From assembly GCA_002309305.1 (NCBI GenBank), contig DBWR01000071.1, positions 3,560 to 52,654 of the forward strand: DNA of 49,095 nucleotides, read 5' to 3'. This DNA comes from Treponema sp. UBA1233 (GTDB lineage Bacteria > Spirochaetota > Spirochaetia > Treponematales > Treponemataceae). Under the pieces are notes generated by a model, which worked only from the letters and a program-made list of their open reading frames with translations, made no database searches and was not told the origin of the DNA. The position numbers and the translations under genes are program-made. Shown piece by piece: positions 1 through 8,112 of this stretch (position 1 is the first letter of the stretch; every line of letters starts with the position of its first letter).

Positions 1-909
1 CAGGAAAAACAGCTTTCAACCTTTACAGGAAATGTCCGTGCACTTCGTGTCGCAGGCACATTCGATGACTGTCAGAAGCTTGTAAAGACTGCATTTACCG
101 ATAACGGACTCAGAAAGAAATTCAGGCTTTCTTCTGCCAACTCAATCAACATTTCTCGCCTTTTGCCACAGAGTTTTTATTACATGTATTCTTCTCTTGT
201 CGTAAAGAACCGCATTCCATACGACAGCAAGATAGATGATCCGGCAATCATTGTAATCGTTCCAAGCGGAAACTTCGGAAACCTTACCTCAGGCCTTATT
301 GCCCGCGAGATGGGTGCCCCGATTACAGGTTTTGTCGCCGCAACCAATTCAAACCACACGGTTCCTGACTGGATTGCTTCCGGTGAATATGAGGCTCGTC
401 CTTCTGTTCCGACTTTGAGCAATGCCATGGACGTAGGTGCTCCAAGCAATTACGAAAGAATCAAGGCCATGTATACTCTTGACGAAGTTCGCTCACTGTT
501 TGCCTCTTACTGGACTGACGACGAAGGTACATTGAGTGCCATCCGCGGCTGCCATGACAAGACAGGTTATGTCATTGATCCACATGGTGCAGTTGCATGG
601 AAGGCATGGAATGACATCAGGCTTGGTGGAATGGAAAAACTCATTGCCGGTGAAAAGGGAAATCCTTCAAAACCTGGACTTACACCAAACATTCCTTCAT
701 GGGGACAGGCTGTTGTCGATAAAAAGGCTGTGGGCATTATCTTGGAAACTGCACATCCTGCAAAATTCGGTTCAACTGTAGTCGATGCAATCGGTCGTGA
801 GCCAAGCATTCCCGATAGACTTGAAAAAGTAATGTCACTTCCTGACCGTTCAATACCGATGGAAAATGATTACGGCAAGTTCAAGGAATTCTTGACTTCA
901 ACCTTTTAG
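1..909 (+). CDS. thrC: Threonine synthase, 3' part (5' end outside window)
   Basis: A PLP-dependent enzyme converting O-phosphohomoserine to threonine in the cytoplasm. The frame is open from base 1, so the N-terminal part with the PLP lysine lies upstream of the window. Visible are the family stretches GNVRALRVAGTFDDCQ near the start, then IIVIVPSGNFGNLTSGL, which forms the phosphate-binding glycine loop, and GFVAATNSN. The C-terminal block with GYVIDPHGAVAW and ILETAHPAKF is typical of the longer ThrC class. The stop is TAG at 907-909. There is no hairpin terminator between it and the convergent deaminase gene. Identity is sure; the true start cannot be seen. Confidence 0.95.
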   Translation, partial: QEKQLSTFTGNVRALRVAGTFDDCQKLVKTAFTDNGLRKKFRLSSANSINISRLLPQSFYYMYSSLVVKNRIPYDSKIDDPAIIVIVPSGNFGNLTSGLIAREMGAPITGFVAATNSNHTVPDWIASGEYEARPSVPTLSNAMDVGAPSNYERIKAMYTLDEVRSLFASYWTDDEGTLSAIRGCHDKTGYVIDPHGAVAWKAWNDIRLGGMEKLIAGEKGNPSKPGLTPNIPSWGQAVVDKKAVGIILETAHPAKFGSTVVDAIGREPSIPDRLEKVMSLPDRSIPMENDYGKFKEFLTSTF

Positions 910-935
910 TCGTTTTTAAAATACAATATTTCAAT

Positions 936-1439
936 CTACATGTTTGCATAAGTCTGCACGGAATCTTCAAGATGTTCAATCTTTATTCCGGCCTGTGCAA
1001 ACATATTCATTGAATCCTCTTCGTCATGATAATGCTTTTCACAAACCACACGCTTGATGCCACAGTTTATGATGAGCATGGCACATGTCCTGCATGGAGT
1101 CATCTTGCAGTAAACTGTAGCACCGTCTATGGAGATACCCCGTTTTGCAGCCTGACAAATGGCATTCTGTTCCGCATGTACGGTACGCACGCAGTGTTGG
1201 GTTATTGAAGAATCAGCATGAATCATTTTGCGCATCAAGTGTCCGACATCGTCACAATGGGGGAGTCCTGCCGGGCTTCCTACATAACCGGTAACCAAAA
1301 TCTGATTGTCCCTTGCTATGACACAACCGCTTCTTCCACGGTCACAGGTGGCGCGTTTTGCAATTGTCCTTGCAACTTCCATGAAGTATTCGTCCCAAGT
1401 CGGGCGTTCGTAGTTTTCTGAATTTGTTTCTTCGCTCAT
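936..1439 (-). CDS. comEB: dCMP deaminase family protein (ComEB-like)
   Basis: A 167-residue zinc-dependent cytidine/deoxycytidylate deaminase. It would deaminate dCMP to dUMP, feeding dTMP synthesis. The zinc site is clear: HAEQNAIC gives the histidine and catalytic glutamate, and TPCRTCAMLI gives the PCxxC pair. An N-terminal block with CDRGRSGCVIARDNQIL matches the ComEB/dCMP deaminase type. The ATG at 1439 has an AAGGA ribosome site just upstream. It lies behind the purine permease on the same strand, but a terminator-like hairpin sits between them, so coupling may be partial. Nucleotide metabolism links both genes. ComEB is the family label; no competence role is implied. Confidence 0.9.
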   Translation of the reverse strand: MSEETNSENYERPTWDEYFMEVARTIAKRATCDRGRSGCVIARDNQILVTGYVGSPAGLPHCDDVGHLMRKMIHADSSITQHCVRTVHAEQNAICQAAKRGISIDGATVYCKMTPCRTCAMLIINCGIKRVVCEKHYHDEEDSMNMFAQAGIKIEHLEDSVQTYANM

Positions 1440-1449
1440 ATCAATCCTT

Positions 1450-1485
1450 AAAGAAAGGACTGCACGAATTATATCCGCACAGTCC
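1450..1485 (-). terminator. Terminator hairpin between permease and deaminase genes
   Basis: On the minus strand GGACTGTGCG (1485-1476) pairs with CGTGCAGTCC (1466-1457), a 10-bp stem with two G-U wobbles and a 9-base loop, followed by TTTCTTT. The two wobble positions would be C-A or A-C mismatches on the plus strand, which shows that the structure belongs to minus-strand RNA. It can end permease transcripts or limit read-through into the deaminase gene. Confidence 0.6.
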
Positions 1486-1520
1486 CTATGTCATGTAAAT
1501 AGTTAAAAAGCCTTATCCGG

Positions 1521-2855
1521 TTACTTTACCGCTTCAAAAATAATGTCGGCGATAAAGATGATGGCAAGAATCCATGTAACTACAGATACGTTCTTTGCCT
1601 TCTTTCCTGCTACCTTGCAGATTACATAAGAGATGATGCCCCATGCGATTCCCTTTGAGATTGAGTAGGCGAATGGCATTACCATGATAGTGATGAATGC
1701 AGGAATTCCTTCTGTCGGATCTGTAAAATCAATTCCGGTAACAGACTTCATCATCAGGTATCCTACAAAGATAAGGGCTGGTGCAGTTGCTGCCGCAGGA
1801 ATGATTGCGAATACATCGTTGAAGAAGAGTGCGAGGAGGAAGAAAATTGCTGTGACAACTGAAGAAAGTCCTGTACGTCCGCCTGCCGCCACACCAGAAG
1901 AGCTTTCTACAAATGATGTGACTGTAGATGTACCAAGACATGCACCTGTTACGGTTCCAACTGCATCAGAAAGGAGGGCACCCTTTGCATTGACGATGTT
2001 TCCGTCCTTGTCCTTGAGGTTGCCCTGTTCAGCAATACCCATGAGTGTTCCCAAAGTATCGAACATATCGGTAAAGAGGAATGTAAAGAAGATTACGACA
2101 AACTTGCCGAATACTGCTCCAGAGAAGCTGCCTGTAACAGGATCGATTGCGATTCCCTTGAAGTCAAACTGGAAGAAGTATGGTGAATCCGGTTTAGAAA
2201 TGAGCCTGAAGTTTTCAGGGATGTGGGTTACTCCAAACGGAATGCCGATGAGAGTTGTAATTGCAATACCAATAAGGATGGCACCAGGAACTTTAAGTAT
2301 GTAGAGGATGATTGTGATGATGAGTCCGATTACTGCAACAAGAGCTGCAGAGTGCTGGAGGTCAAAGTTCACGAAGCCTATGAGTGTACCAGTGTCACCG
2401 CTGACGATACCTGCGTTTGCAAGACCGATGATTGTGATGAAAAGGCCGATACCGACAGAAACTGCCTTTTTGATTGAGTTTGGAATTGACTTTATTATTG
2501 CTTCCCGGATACCAACGATAGAAAGAATGATAAAGAGAACACCTTCAAGCAAAACTGCTGTAAGTGCAAGCTGCCATGAACAGCCCATGCCAAGGACAAC
2601 AGAGTATGTAAAGAATGCGTTTAATCCAAGACCTGGGGCAAGTGCAACTGGAAGATTGGCGACAAATGCCATGACCAGTGTTGCTATTGCAGAAGAAATG
2701 GCTGTAGCTGTAAAGACTTTACTCCATACCATTCCTGTTCCATCTGCAAGGATACTTGGGTTCAGAGCCAGAATGTATGCCATCGCCAGGAAGGTGGTGA
2801 TACCGGCTACAATTTCACGGCTTACTGTTGAGCCGCGCTCTTTGATTTTAAACAT
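1521..2855 (-). CDS. NCS2-family purine (hypoxanthine/guanine/adenine) permease
   Basis: A 444-residue inner-membrane transporter of the NCS2 family, AzgA/PbuG branch, which takes up purine bases with protons. The N-terminus REIVAGITTFLAMAYILALN followed by NPSILADGTGM is the family signature, and about 12 hydrophobic segments follow. The central FTDMFDTLGTLMGIAEQ and the later SSSGVAAGGRTGL are further substrate-site motifs of the branch. The ATG at 2855 follows a perfect AGGAGG. A TATAAT box lies at 2930-2925 on the minus strand without a convincing -35 box. The leader lacks the conserved pieces of a purine riboswitch. Treponemes generally depend on purine salvage, which fits. The exact base specificity cannot be read. 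Confidence 0.93.
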   Translation of the reverse strand: MFKIKERGSTVSREIVAGITTFLAMAYILALNPSILADGTGMVWSKVFTATAISSAIATLVMAFVANLPVALAPGLGLNAFFTYSVVLGMGCSWQLALTAVLLEGVLFIILSIVGIREAIIKSIPNSIKKAVSVGIGLFITIIGLANAGIVSGDTGTLIGFVNFDLQHSAALVAVIGLIITIILYILKVPGAILIGIAITTLIGIPFGVTHIPENFRLISKPDSPYFFQFDFKGIAIDPVTGSFSGAVFGKFVVIFFTFLFTDMFDTLGTLMGIAEQGNLKDKDGNIVNAKGALLSDAVGTVTGACLGTSTVTSFVESSSGVAAGGRTGLSSVVTAIFFLLALFFNDVFAIIPAAATAPALIFVGYLMMKSVTGIDFTDPTEGIPAFITIMVMPFAYSISKGIAWGIISYVICKVAGKKAKNVSVVTWILAIIFIADIIFEAVK

Positions 2856-2960
2856 ATAAATCCTCCTAAAGGGAATGTCCGTTAAGTTTGCGTCTTGCTT
2901 TGCCTTTTAGACACCCCCAAAATCATTATACAATATCAGAAAAAAATTTGCCACCCTATG

Positions 2961-2989
2961 TTGACACAACTGAATAATTTTGCTATATT
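2961..2989 (+). promoter_or_regulatory. Strong sigma-70-type promoter of the rimP-nusA-infB operon
   Basis: TTGACA at 2961-2966, a 17-base spacer and TATATT at 2984-2989 predict a transcript start near 2996. The -35 region reads TTGACACAA, the same nine bases as two other promoters in this window, those at 38454 and 49031. Confidence 0.8.
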
Positions 2990-3018
2990 TTTGTTAACAT
3001 TTTAACTTATATTAAGAT

Positions 3019-3044
3019 GGGGCCACGCAAAGGGCTCCTTTTTT
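3019..3044 (+). promoter_or_regulatory. Attenuator-like hairpin in the rimP leader
   Basis: GGGGCC at 3019-3024 pairs with GGCTCC-type bases at 3033-3038 (6 bp, one G-U) around an 8-base loop, directly followed by six Ts at 3039-3044. It lies about 23 bases after the predicted transcript start and before any start codon, so it is a candidate attenuator. In several bacteria the rimP-nusA-infB leader carries a similar hairpin, which could let NusA or antitermination set operon output. Confidence 0.55.
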
Positions 3045-3055
3045 GTTATTAGAGG

Positions 3056-3080
3056 GCGGACTGAATCCGCAGGGGTTTTT
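3056..3080 (+). promoter_or_regulatory. Second short leader hairpin next to the rimP ribosome site
   Basis: GCGGA at 3056-3060 pairs with TCCGC at 3066-3070 around the loop CTGAA, followed by AGGGG and five Ts. The AGGGG is the likely ribosome binding site for rimP, so this small stem sits directly beside it and may affect access. Confidence 0.4.
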
Positions 3081-3081
3081 G

Positions 3082-3549
3082 TTGAATTATACTTCGACTG
3101 ACACAATTCCATATTTTAAGGAATGTGACGCGGCTGCAAAAAAGCTTGGTTACATTCTTGTCGAACTTCAGGTTGTTCCGCAGAAAGGAAACTATCATAT
3201 TTCTGCTGTCATAGCATCGTCAGATTCAAAAACAGATATCGGCGTGTCGGACTGTGCAAAGGTGCATAGGGCACTTCAGGATCTCTTGATATCACTTTTA
3301 AAAACTGATGAGGATTCCGTATACATGGAAGTAAGCTCTCCCGGAATGGAGCGCAACATAAAGAATGCGGCGGAGTTTTCCTTCTTTAAGGGCAGGGAAA
3401 TAAGGGTGTGGGATAAAACCAAGACAGATTGGGTTCCCGGCATAATACACGATTCTGATACACAGTCGTTGACATTGGAAACAGAAGGCGGCGAATTATT
3501 AAACGTTGCCTATGAAAATATAGCAAAAGCAAAATTTATTCATTTATAG
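3082..3549 (+). CDS. rimP: Ribosome maturation factor RimP
   Basis: About 155 residues. RimP helps assembly of the 30S subunit. The N-terminal domain ends in the acidic stretch with GVSDCAKVHRAL and then VYMEVSSPGMERNI, which matches the family's conserved 'VSSPGxxR' block. The C-terminal SH3-like domain holds SLTLETEGGELLNVAYENIAKAK. The start is chosen as TTG at 3082 because AGGGG at 3071-3075 is 6 bases upstream. An earlier in-frame TTG at 3043 would fall at the foot of the attenuator hairpin and has no ribosome site. First gene of the operon; nusA follows after 11 bases. Confidence 0.9.
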   Translation: MNYTSTDTIPYFKECDAAAKKLGYILVELQVVPQKGNYHISAVIASSDSKTDIGVSDCAKVHRALQDLLISLLKTDEDSVYMEVSSPGMERNIKNAAEFSFFKGREIRVWDKTKTDWVPGIIHDSDTQSLTLETEGGELLNVAYENIAKAKFIHL

Positions 3550-3560
3550 GGAGGCTTGAT

Positions 3561-5009
3561 ATGTCAGAAATGGCAAATGCAATCCGCGAACTGGCAGAAG
3601 CAAAGGGTATCAGTGAGGATTCAGTCAGGCAAACAATTGAGAATATGATTAAGGCGGCCTACAAGCGTACTTATGGAACGGCCGACAACTGTATCGTGAA
3701 GTTTCCGGATGACATGTCTGATGTTTTGGTTTATTCACGCAAGACTATTGTTGATGGTGTTTATGATCCGTCACAGGAAATTGAGCTTGATGAGGCCCTT
3801 GAGTACAATCCTGACTCTGCAGTGGGTGATGAAATCGACATTCTGATTGATCCGAAGACATTCAACAGAACTGCAGTTTCAACAGGAAAGCAGACTGCAC
3901 ATCAGGCTTTCAGCGAAAATTACAAGGACAATCTTTACAACGAATACAAGGATAAGGTTGGACAGATCATCATCGGTTACTACCAGAGGGAACACAACGG
4001 AAACATTTATGTTGACCTTGGAAAAGTTGAGGGTGTCATGCCGTCAAAATTCCAGAGCCCGCGCGAAGTTTACGACAAAAGCAACAACCGCATCAAGGCT
4101 CTTATCGTAGACATAAAGAAAACTTCATCCGGCATCCAGCTTGTACTTAGCCGTTCAGATCCAAAACTCGTAGAAAAAATCATCGAGCTTGACGTTCCGG
4201 AAATCGGTGACGGTACTGTTGGAATCCACAAGGTTGTACGTGAACCGGGTTACAGGACAAAGGTTGCCGTTTATTCAAACAAACTTGATGTGGATCCGGT
4301 CGGAGCATGTGTCGGTCTTAAGGGAACCAGAATCCAGAGCGTCATTCAGGAACTTGAAGGCGAAAAGATTGACGTTTTGCGCTATGACGAAGATCCCCAC
4401 ATTTTCATCAAGAATGCCCTTTCTCCTGCAGAAGTAAAACAGGTTGTCATACTTGATGCAGACAAAAAAGAAGCTCTTGCAATTGTACCTGACAGTCAGT
4501 TCTCACTTGCCATCGGAAAACAGGGACAGAACGTTCGCCTTGCAAACAGGCTCTGCGACTGGAACATCGACGTCAAGACAGAAGAACAGGCTGCTGAAAT
4601 GGATCTTACGGAAATTGACACAAGAAAAGCTGCGGAATCCCTTTTCCAGGACAATCAGGAAGAATACGAGGAAATCTCTACAGTATCCCAGCTGCCTGGT
4701 GTTGACCAGAGGGTTGCACAAATCCTTAAGGAAGCAGGCATAGACGACATAGAAGACTTTATCGAAGCTGTTGACAACGGTTCCGTAAAGAATATTGAGG
4801 GTATCACAGAAACCGACATTGAGGCCGTGAACACGATTATCAGTGAGAATGTTCAATTTGAGGAAGAGGAAGCTGAAGAAAGTTCCGTTGCCTCAGAGAG
4901 CACTCAGGAAGAGGAAGAATATCTCTGTCCTGAATGTGGCGCAAAGATAACGCTGGATATGACTCATTGTCCAAAATGCGGCGTTGAATTAGTATTTGAG
5001 GAAAATTAA
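3561..5009 (+). CDS. nusA: Transcription termination/antitermination factor NusA with C-terminal zinc ribbon
   Basis: 482 residues. NusA binds RNA polymerase and nascent RNA and governs pausing, termination and antitermination. The order is an N-terminal polymerase-binding domain (about 1-130), an S1 domain (about 135-200, with GNIYVDLGKVEGVMP), and two KH domains with VGACVGLKGTRIQSV and SLAIGKQGQNVRLANRL. A helix-hairpin-helix part (QLPGVDQRVAQILKEAGI) and an acidic linker follow. The last 30 residues form a zinc ribbon with C456-x2-C459 and C470-x2-C473, which is not in E. coli or Bacillus NusA. The ATG follows GGAGG. It sits between rimP and infB as in most bacteria. Confidence 0.97.
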   Translation: MSEMANAIRELAEAKGISEDSVRQTIENMIKAAYKRTYGTADNCIVKFPDDMSDVLVYSRKTIVDGVYDPSQEIELDEALEYNPDSAVGDEIDILIDPKTFNRTAVSTGKQTAHQAFSENYKDNLYNEYKDKVGQIIIGYYQREHNGNIYVDLGKVEGVMPSKFQSPREVYDKSNNRIKALIVDIKKTSSGIQLVLSRSDPKLVEKIIELDVPEIGDGTVGIHKVVREPGYRTKVAVYSNKLDVDPVGACVGLKGTRIQSVIQELEGEKIDVLRYDEDPHIFIKNALSPAEVKQVVILDADKKEALAIVPDSQFSLAIGKQGQNVRLANRLCDWNIDVKTEEQAAEMDLTEIDTRKAAESLFQDNQEEYEEISTVSQLPGVDQRVAQILKEAGIDDIEDFIEAVDNGSVKNIEGITETDIEAVNTIISENVQFEEEEAEESSVASESTQEEEEYLCPECGAKITLDMTHCPKCGVELVFEEN

Positions 5010-5022
5010 GGAATAAGATTGT

Positions 5023-7734
5023 ATGGCGGATGAATCAGAAAAAAAGCCTAGTGCTGTGTTGATTAAGAAATCAGAAAATCAGAATGCACAGACAGCCCAG
5101 ACTGCTCAGCCAAAGAAAAAGGTTGTGGTTGTTAAGCGTAAGACATCTTCTCTAGCGGCTCAAAAGGAGCAAAAAAAAGACATTCATGTTGTGGCTAAAA
5201 AGGCGACTGAATCATCCGCTAAGACAGAAGATAGTGCCGCCCCAACAAAAGCATCAGCTCCAAAAGCTCATGAGGCCGCAACTCAGGGTGAGGAAAAGGC
5301 CAGTGACTCTCCAGTTGTAAAACCAAGAGAATCAACGTTTGAGCTTAATTCCACACGTCCAAACGTCAAGGCGGGAAATCTTAGTGGAAATCCAAAAAAC
5401 CGCTATGGTGGAAAACGTGAAGGAAACGGCTTTACAGGTGCTCAGGCACGCGAAGGATATCAAAATCGAGAAAGGGAAAACCGTGGAGCTTTTGGTAACC
5501 GTCAGGGTAATGCCGGTCAGCGCGGTAATTTTGCAGGCGGCCAGCGACAGGGTGGCTTTGCCGGTGGTCAGAGGGGCAATAATGCCGGTGGCCAGCGACA
5601 GGGCGGCTTTGCAGGTAGTCAGCGCGGTAATTTTGCCGGCGGTCAGGGCAGGACAGGAGCTGGACAGGGAAGGCCTGGATTCAATCAGAGGTCTGGAACT
5701 CCAGTACCACGTCTTGGATTTGGTGCGGGAAAAGGTGGCTTTAATGATGCCCCTGCAATTTCCGGCAACAAGGCTCCTGCAAAAAAACAGTTCAAGGGTA
5801 AAAAACAGGTATACAACCGAAAGGATCAGGAACAGATATTTGATGAGGAAGAGCTCTATCAGAACAAGAAGAAAGAGACTACTCCGGTAAACGCAGTTCC
5901 AGAAAAAATCGACATCATGGAAACAATCACTGTGGCGGATCTTGCAAAGAAGATGAACCTCAAGGCAAGTGAAATCATCGCCAAGCTGATGAAAGAAGGC
6001 ATGATGGTAACGATTAACCAGAGCATTGATGCCGATACAGCGGAAATCATTGCATCAGAATACAACTGTCAGGTTCACCGCATTTCGCTTTACGAAGAAA
6101 CAGTCATCGAAAGTGATGAGGGAAGTTCTGAAGGAGAACAGATCAGACCTCCGATTGTTACTGTCATGGGTCATGTTGACCACGGTAAGACTAAAACTCT
6201 TGATGCCATCCGCAATACAAATGTTGTTGCAGGTGAAGCCGGTGGTATTACCCAGAAGATAGGTGCTTATCAGGTAACGACTCCAAAGGGTGTAATTACA
6301 TTCCTTGATACTCCAGGTCACGAAGCATTCACTATGATGCGCGCTCGCGGTGCCCAGATTACAGACATTGTTGTTCTTGTTGTCGCAGCAGATGACGGTG
6401 TCATGCCTCAGACATTGGAAGCAATCAACCATGCAAAAGATGCTAAGGTTCCGATTATTGTTGCAGTTAACAAAATCGATAAGCCGGAAGCAAATCCGGA
6501 ACGTGTAATGACCCAGCTTTCTGAACTTGGACTTACACCGGAAGCATGGGGTGGGGACACTCAGTATGTAAACATTTCCGCATTGAAGCGTGAAGGTATA
6601 GATGATCTTCTTGATGCAATCCTTATACAGGCAGAAATGCTTGAGCTTAAGGCCCAGTATGACTGTCGTGCCGAAGGTAAGGTTATTGAAAGCCGTGTTG
6701 ATCAGGGACGTGGTGTAGTTGCATCAGTCGTAGTTGAACGCGGTACATTGAGGACGGGAGATCCTTTTGTTGCAGGAATTTATTCCGGTCGTGTTCGTGC
6801 TATGTTTGACGACAGGGGAAACAAAATCAAGGAAGCTTCTCCATCAGTTCCTGTAGAAGTTCTTGGAATTGAAAACATGCCGAATGCCGGTGATCCATTC
6901 CAGGTTACGGAAACAGAAAAGGATGCACGTGCATTTGCCGCTAAGAGGCAGGAGCTCAAGAGGTTCGAGGATGCCAAGGCATTCAAGAAGGTTACGCTTG
7001 ACAACCTCTATTCAACAATCGAACAGAAGGAAATCAAGGAATTCAAGGTCATCATTAAGGCAGACCTTCAGGGTTCAGCAGAAGCCCTCAAGACCTCACT
7101 TGAAAAACTTTCCACAAAGGATATCAGGCTTTCTGTCATTCACTCAAGCGCAGGTGCAATCAACGAAAGCGACGTATCACTTGCAGCCGCAGACGACAAT
7201 GCGATCATCATCGGATTTAACGTTCGTCCGACACCCAAGGCAAAAGCTCTTGCCGAACAGGAAAAGGTCGAAATCCGCAAATACAACATCATCTACAAGT
7301 GTGTTGAAGAAATCACTGCCGCCATGGAAGGTATGCTTCAGCCCGATACCAAAGAGGAAATCACTGGTATGCTCGAAGTACGCAATACCTTCAAGGTTCC
7401 GAAAATCGGTGTCATTGCAGGATGTTACGTTACCGACGGTGTCATCAAAAAGACAAGCAGCGTAAACGTCATCCGCGACGGTGTTGTAAAATATACCGGA
7501 AAAATTGCATCCCTCAAGCGCTTTAAGGAAGATGCCAAGGAAGTCAAGTACGGTTACGAATGTGGTGTCGGTATTGAAAACTGGCAGGACCTTCAGATTG
7601 GCGATCAGCTTGAGGTATTTGAATTTGTTGAGGTTGCAAGAAAACTTGGACAGACTCTGGTTGACGAAAAGGCCGAGATGGAAAAGCGCAATGCAGCTCA
7701 GAATGCGGCACAGAATGTTGAGGTTCAGGAATAA
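5023..7734 (+). CDS. infB: Translation initiation factor IF-2
   Basis: 903 residues. IF-2 is the GTPase that places initiator tRNA on the ribosome. Residues 1-290 form a charged, disordered N-terminal region that includes Gly/Gln/Arg repeats. An IF2-N domain follows (about 305-350, ETITVADLAKKMNLKASEI). The G domain has GHVDHGKT near residue 382, DTPGHEAF and NKID. After GKT the usual SLLDAIR reads KTLDAIR, a mild change. The C-terminal part ends in the fMet-tRNA binding domain with GMLEVRNTFKVPKIGVIAGC and ECGVGIENWQDLQIGD. It is larger than the E. coli protein mainly through the N-terminus. Four bases separate it from rbfA. Confidence 0.97.
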   Translation: MADESEKKPSAVLIKKSENQNAQTAQTAQPKKKVVVVKRKTSSLAAQKEQKKDIHVVAKKATESSAKTEDSAAPTKASAPKAHEAATQGEEKASDSPVVKPRESTFELNSTRPNVKAGNLSGNPKNRYGGKREGNGFTGAQAREGYQNRERENRGAFGNRQGNAGQRGNFAGGQRQGGFAGGQRGNNAGGQRQGGFAGSQRGNFAGGQGRTGAGQGRPGFNQRSGTPVPRLGFGAGKGGFNDAPAISGNKAPAKKQFKGKKQVYNRKDQEQIFDEEELYQNKKKETTPVNAVPEKIDIMETITVADLAKKMNLKASEIIAKLMKEGMMVTINQSIDADTAEIIASEYNCQVHRISLYEETVIESDEGSSEGEQIRPPIVTVMGHVDHGKTKTLDAIRNTNVVAGEAGGITQKIGAYQVTTPKGVITFLDTPGHEAFTMMRARGAQITDIVVLVVAADDGVMPQTLEAINHAKDAKVPIIVAVNKIDKPEANPERVMTQLSELGLTPEAWGGDTQYVNISALKREGIDDLLDAILIQAEMLELKAQYDCRAEGKVIESRVDQGRGVVASVVVERGTLRTGDPFVAGIYSGRVRAMFDDRGNKIKEASPSVPVEVLGIENMPNAGDPFQVTETEKDARAFAAKRQELKRFEDAKAFKKVTLDNLYSTIEQKEIKEFKVIIKADLQGSAEALKTSLEKLSTKDIRLSVIHSSAGAINESDVSLAAADDNAIIIGFNVRPTPKAKALAEQEKVEIRKYNIIYKCVEEITAAMEGMLQPDTKEEITGMLEVRNTFKVPKIGVIAGCYVTDGVIKKTSSVNVIRDGVVKYTGKIASLKRFKEDAKEVKYGYECGVGIENWQDLQIGDQLEVFEFVEVARKLGQTLVDEKAEMEKRNAAQNAAQNVEVQE
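5524..5660 (+). repeat. Tandem repeat inside infB coding for Gly/Gln/Arg-rich segments
   Basis: Copies beginning near 5533 and 5584 are 51 bases (17 codons) apart and code for AGGQRQGGFAG plus GQRGN or SQRGN; a third, shorter copy follows near 5635. The copies differ at third codon positions, so the repeat is not a very recent duplication. The encoded segment is an RGG-like, disordered stretch. Confidence 0.8.
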
Positions 7735-7737
7735 AAG

Positions 7738-8112
7738 ATGGGACAGTACAGGCTTCAGCGTTTGGGCGAACAGCTGCGTGAAGAAATTGCTACAATGCTC
7801 ATGACGGGGCAAATCAAGGATCCCAGGGTAAGTGGCTTTCTTTCGATTAACCGAGTGGAAGTTGCCGGGGATCTTGCCTATGCCAAAGTATATGTCTCTT
7901 CTTTTATGGACGACAACTCCGTAAAACTGGGTGTAAAAGGTTTGCAGAATGCGGCCGGTTACATTCAGTCAACAATAGCAAAAAAGCTTTCAATCTATAA
8001 ATTCCCAAAACTGACTTTTATCGCAGACTTCAGCATGAAAGAAGGCTACAAGATGGTTCAGACATTAAAGGAATTGGAAAAACAGGATGAAGAAAACGAG
8101 CAAAAATCCTAA
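7738..8112 (+). CDS. rbfA: Ribosome-binding factor A
   Basis: 124 residues, the family's usual size. RbfA is a KH-fold factor that binds late 30S precursors near helix 1 of 16S rRNA. The N-terminus YRLQRLGEQLREEIATML, then IKDPRVSGFLSINRVEVAGD and LAYAKVYVSSF, are the diagnostic blocks. The ATG at 7738 follows the infB stop by four bases. Its 3' end overlaps the start of truB by 26 bases, which implies translational coupling. Confidence 0.95.
   Translation: MGQYRLQRLGEQLREEIATMLMTGQIKDPRVSGFLSINRVEVAGDLAYAKVYVSSFMDDNSVKLGVKGLQNAAGYIQSTIAKKLSIYKFPKLTFIADFSMKEGYKMVQTLKELEKQDEENEQKS

Noticed and set aside
1684..2304. Long plus-strand open frame opposite the purine permease
   Set aside because: It runs antisense to a well-supported transporter gene and its Arg/Pro/Ser-rich product looks like no protein family; it is a shadow frame.
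2856..2960. Possible purine riboswitch before the permease gene
   Set aside because: The three-way junction bases and paired loops of the purine aptamer could not be found.
3017..3052. Tiny frame of 11 codons across the rimP attenuator hairpin, a possible leader peptide
   Set aside because: It has no ribosome site and no run of control codons; the hairpin itself explains the sequence better.
7177..7812. Minus-strand open frame of 211 codons opposite infB and rbfA
   Set aside because: It is a shadow of infB, rich in Phe and Cys, without ribosome site or family features.
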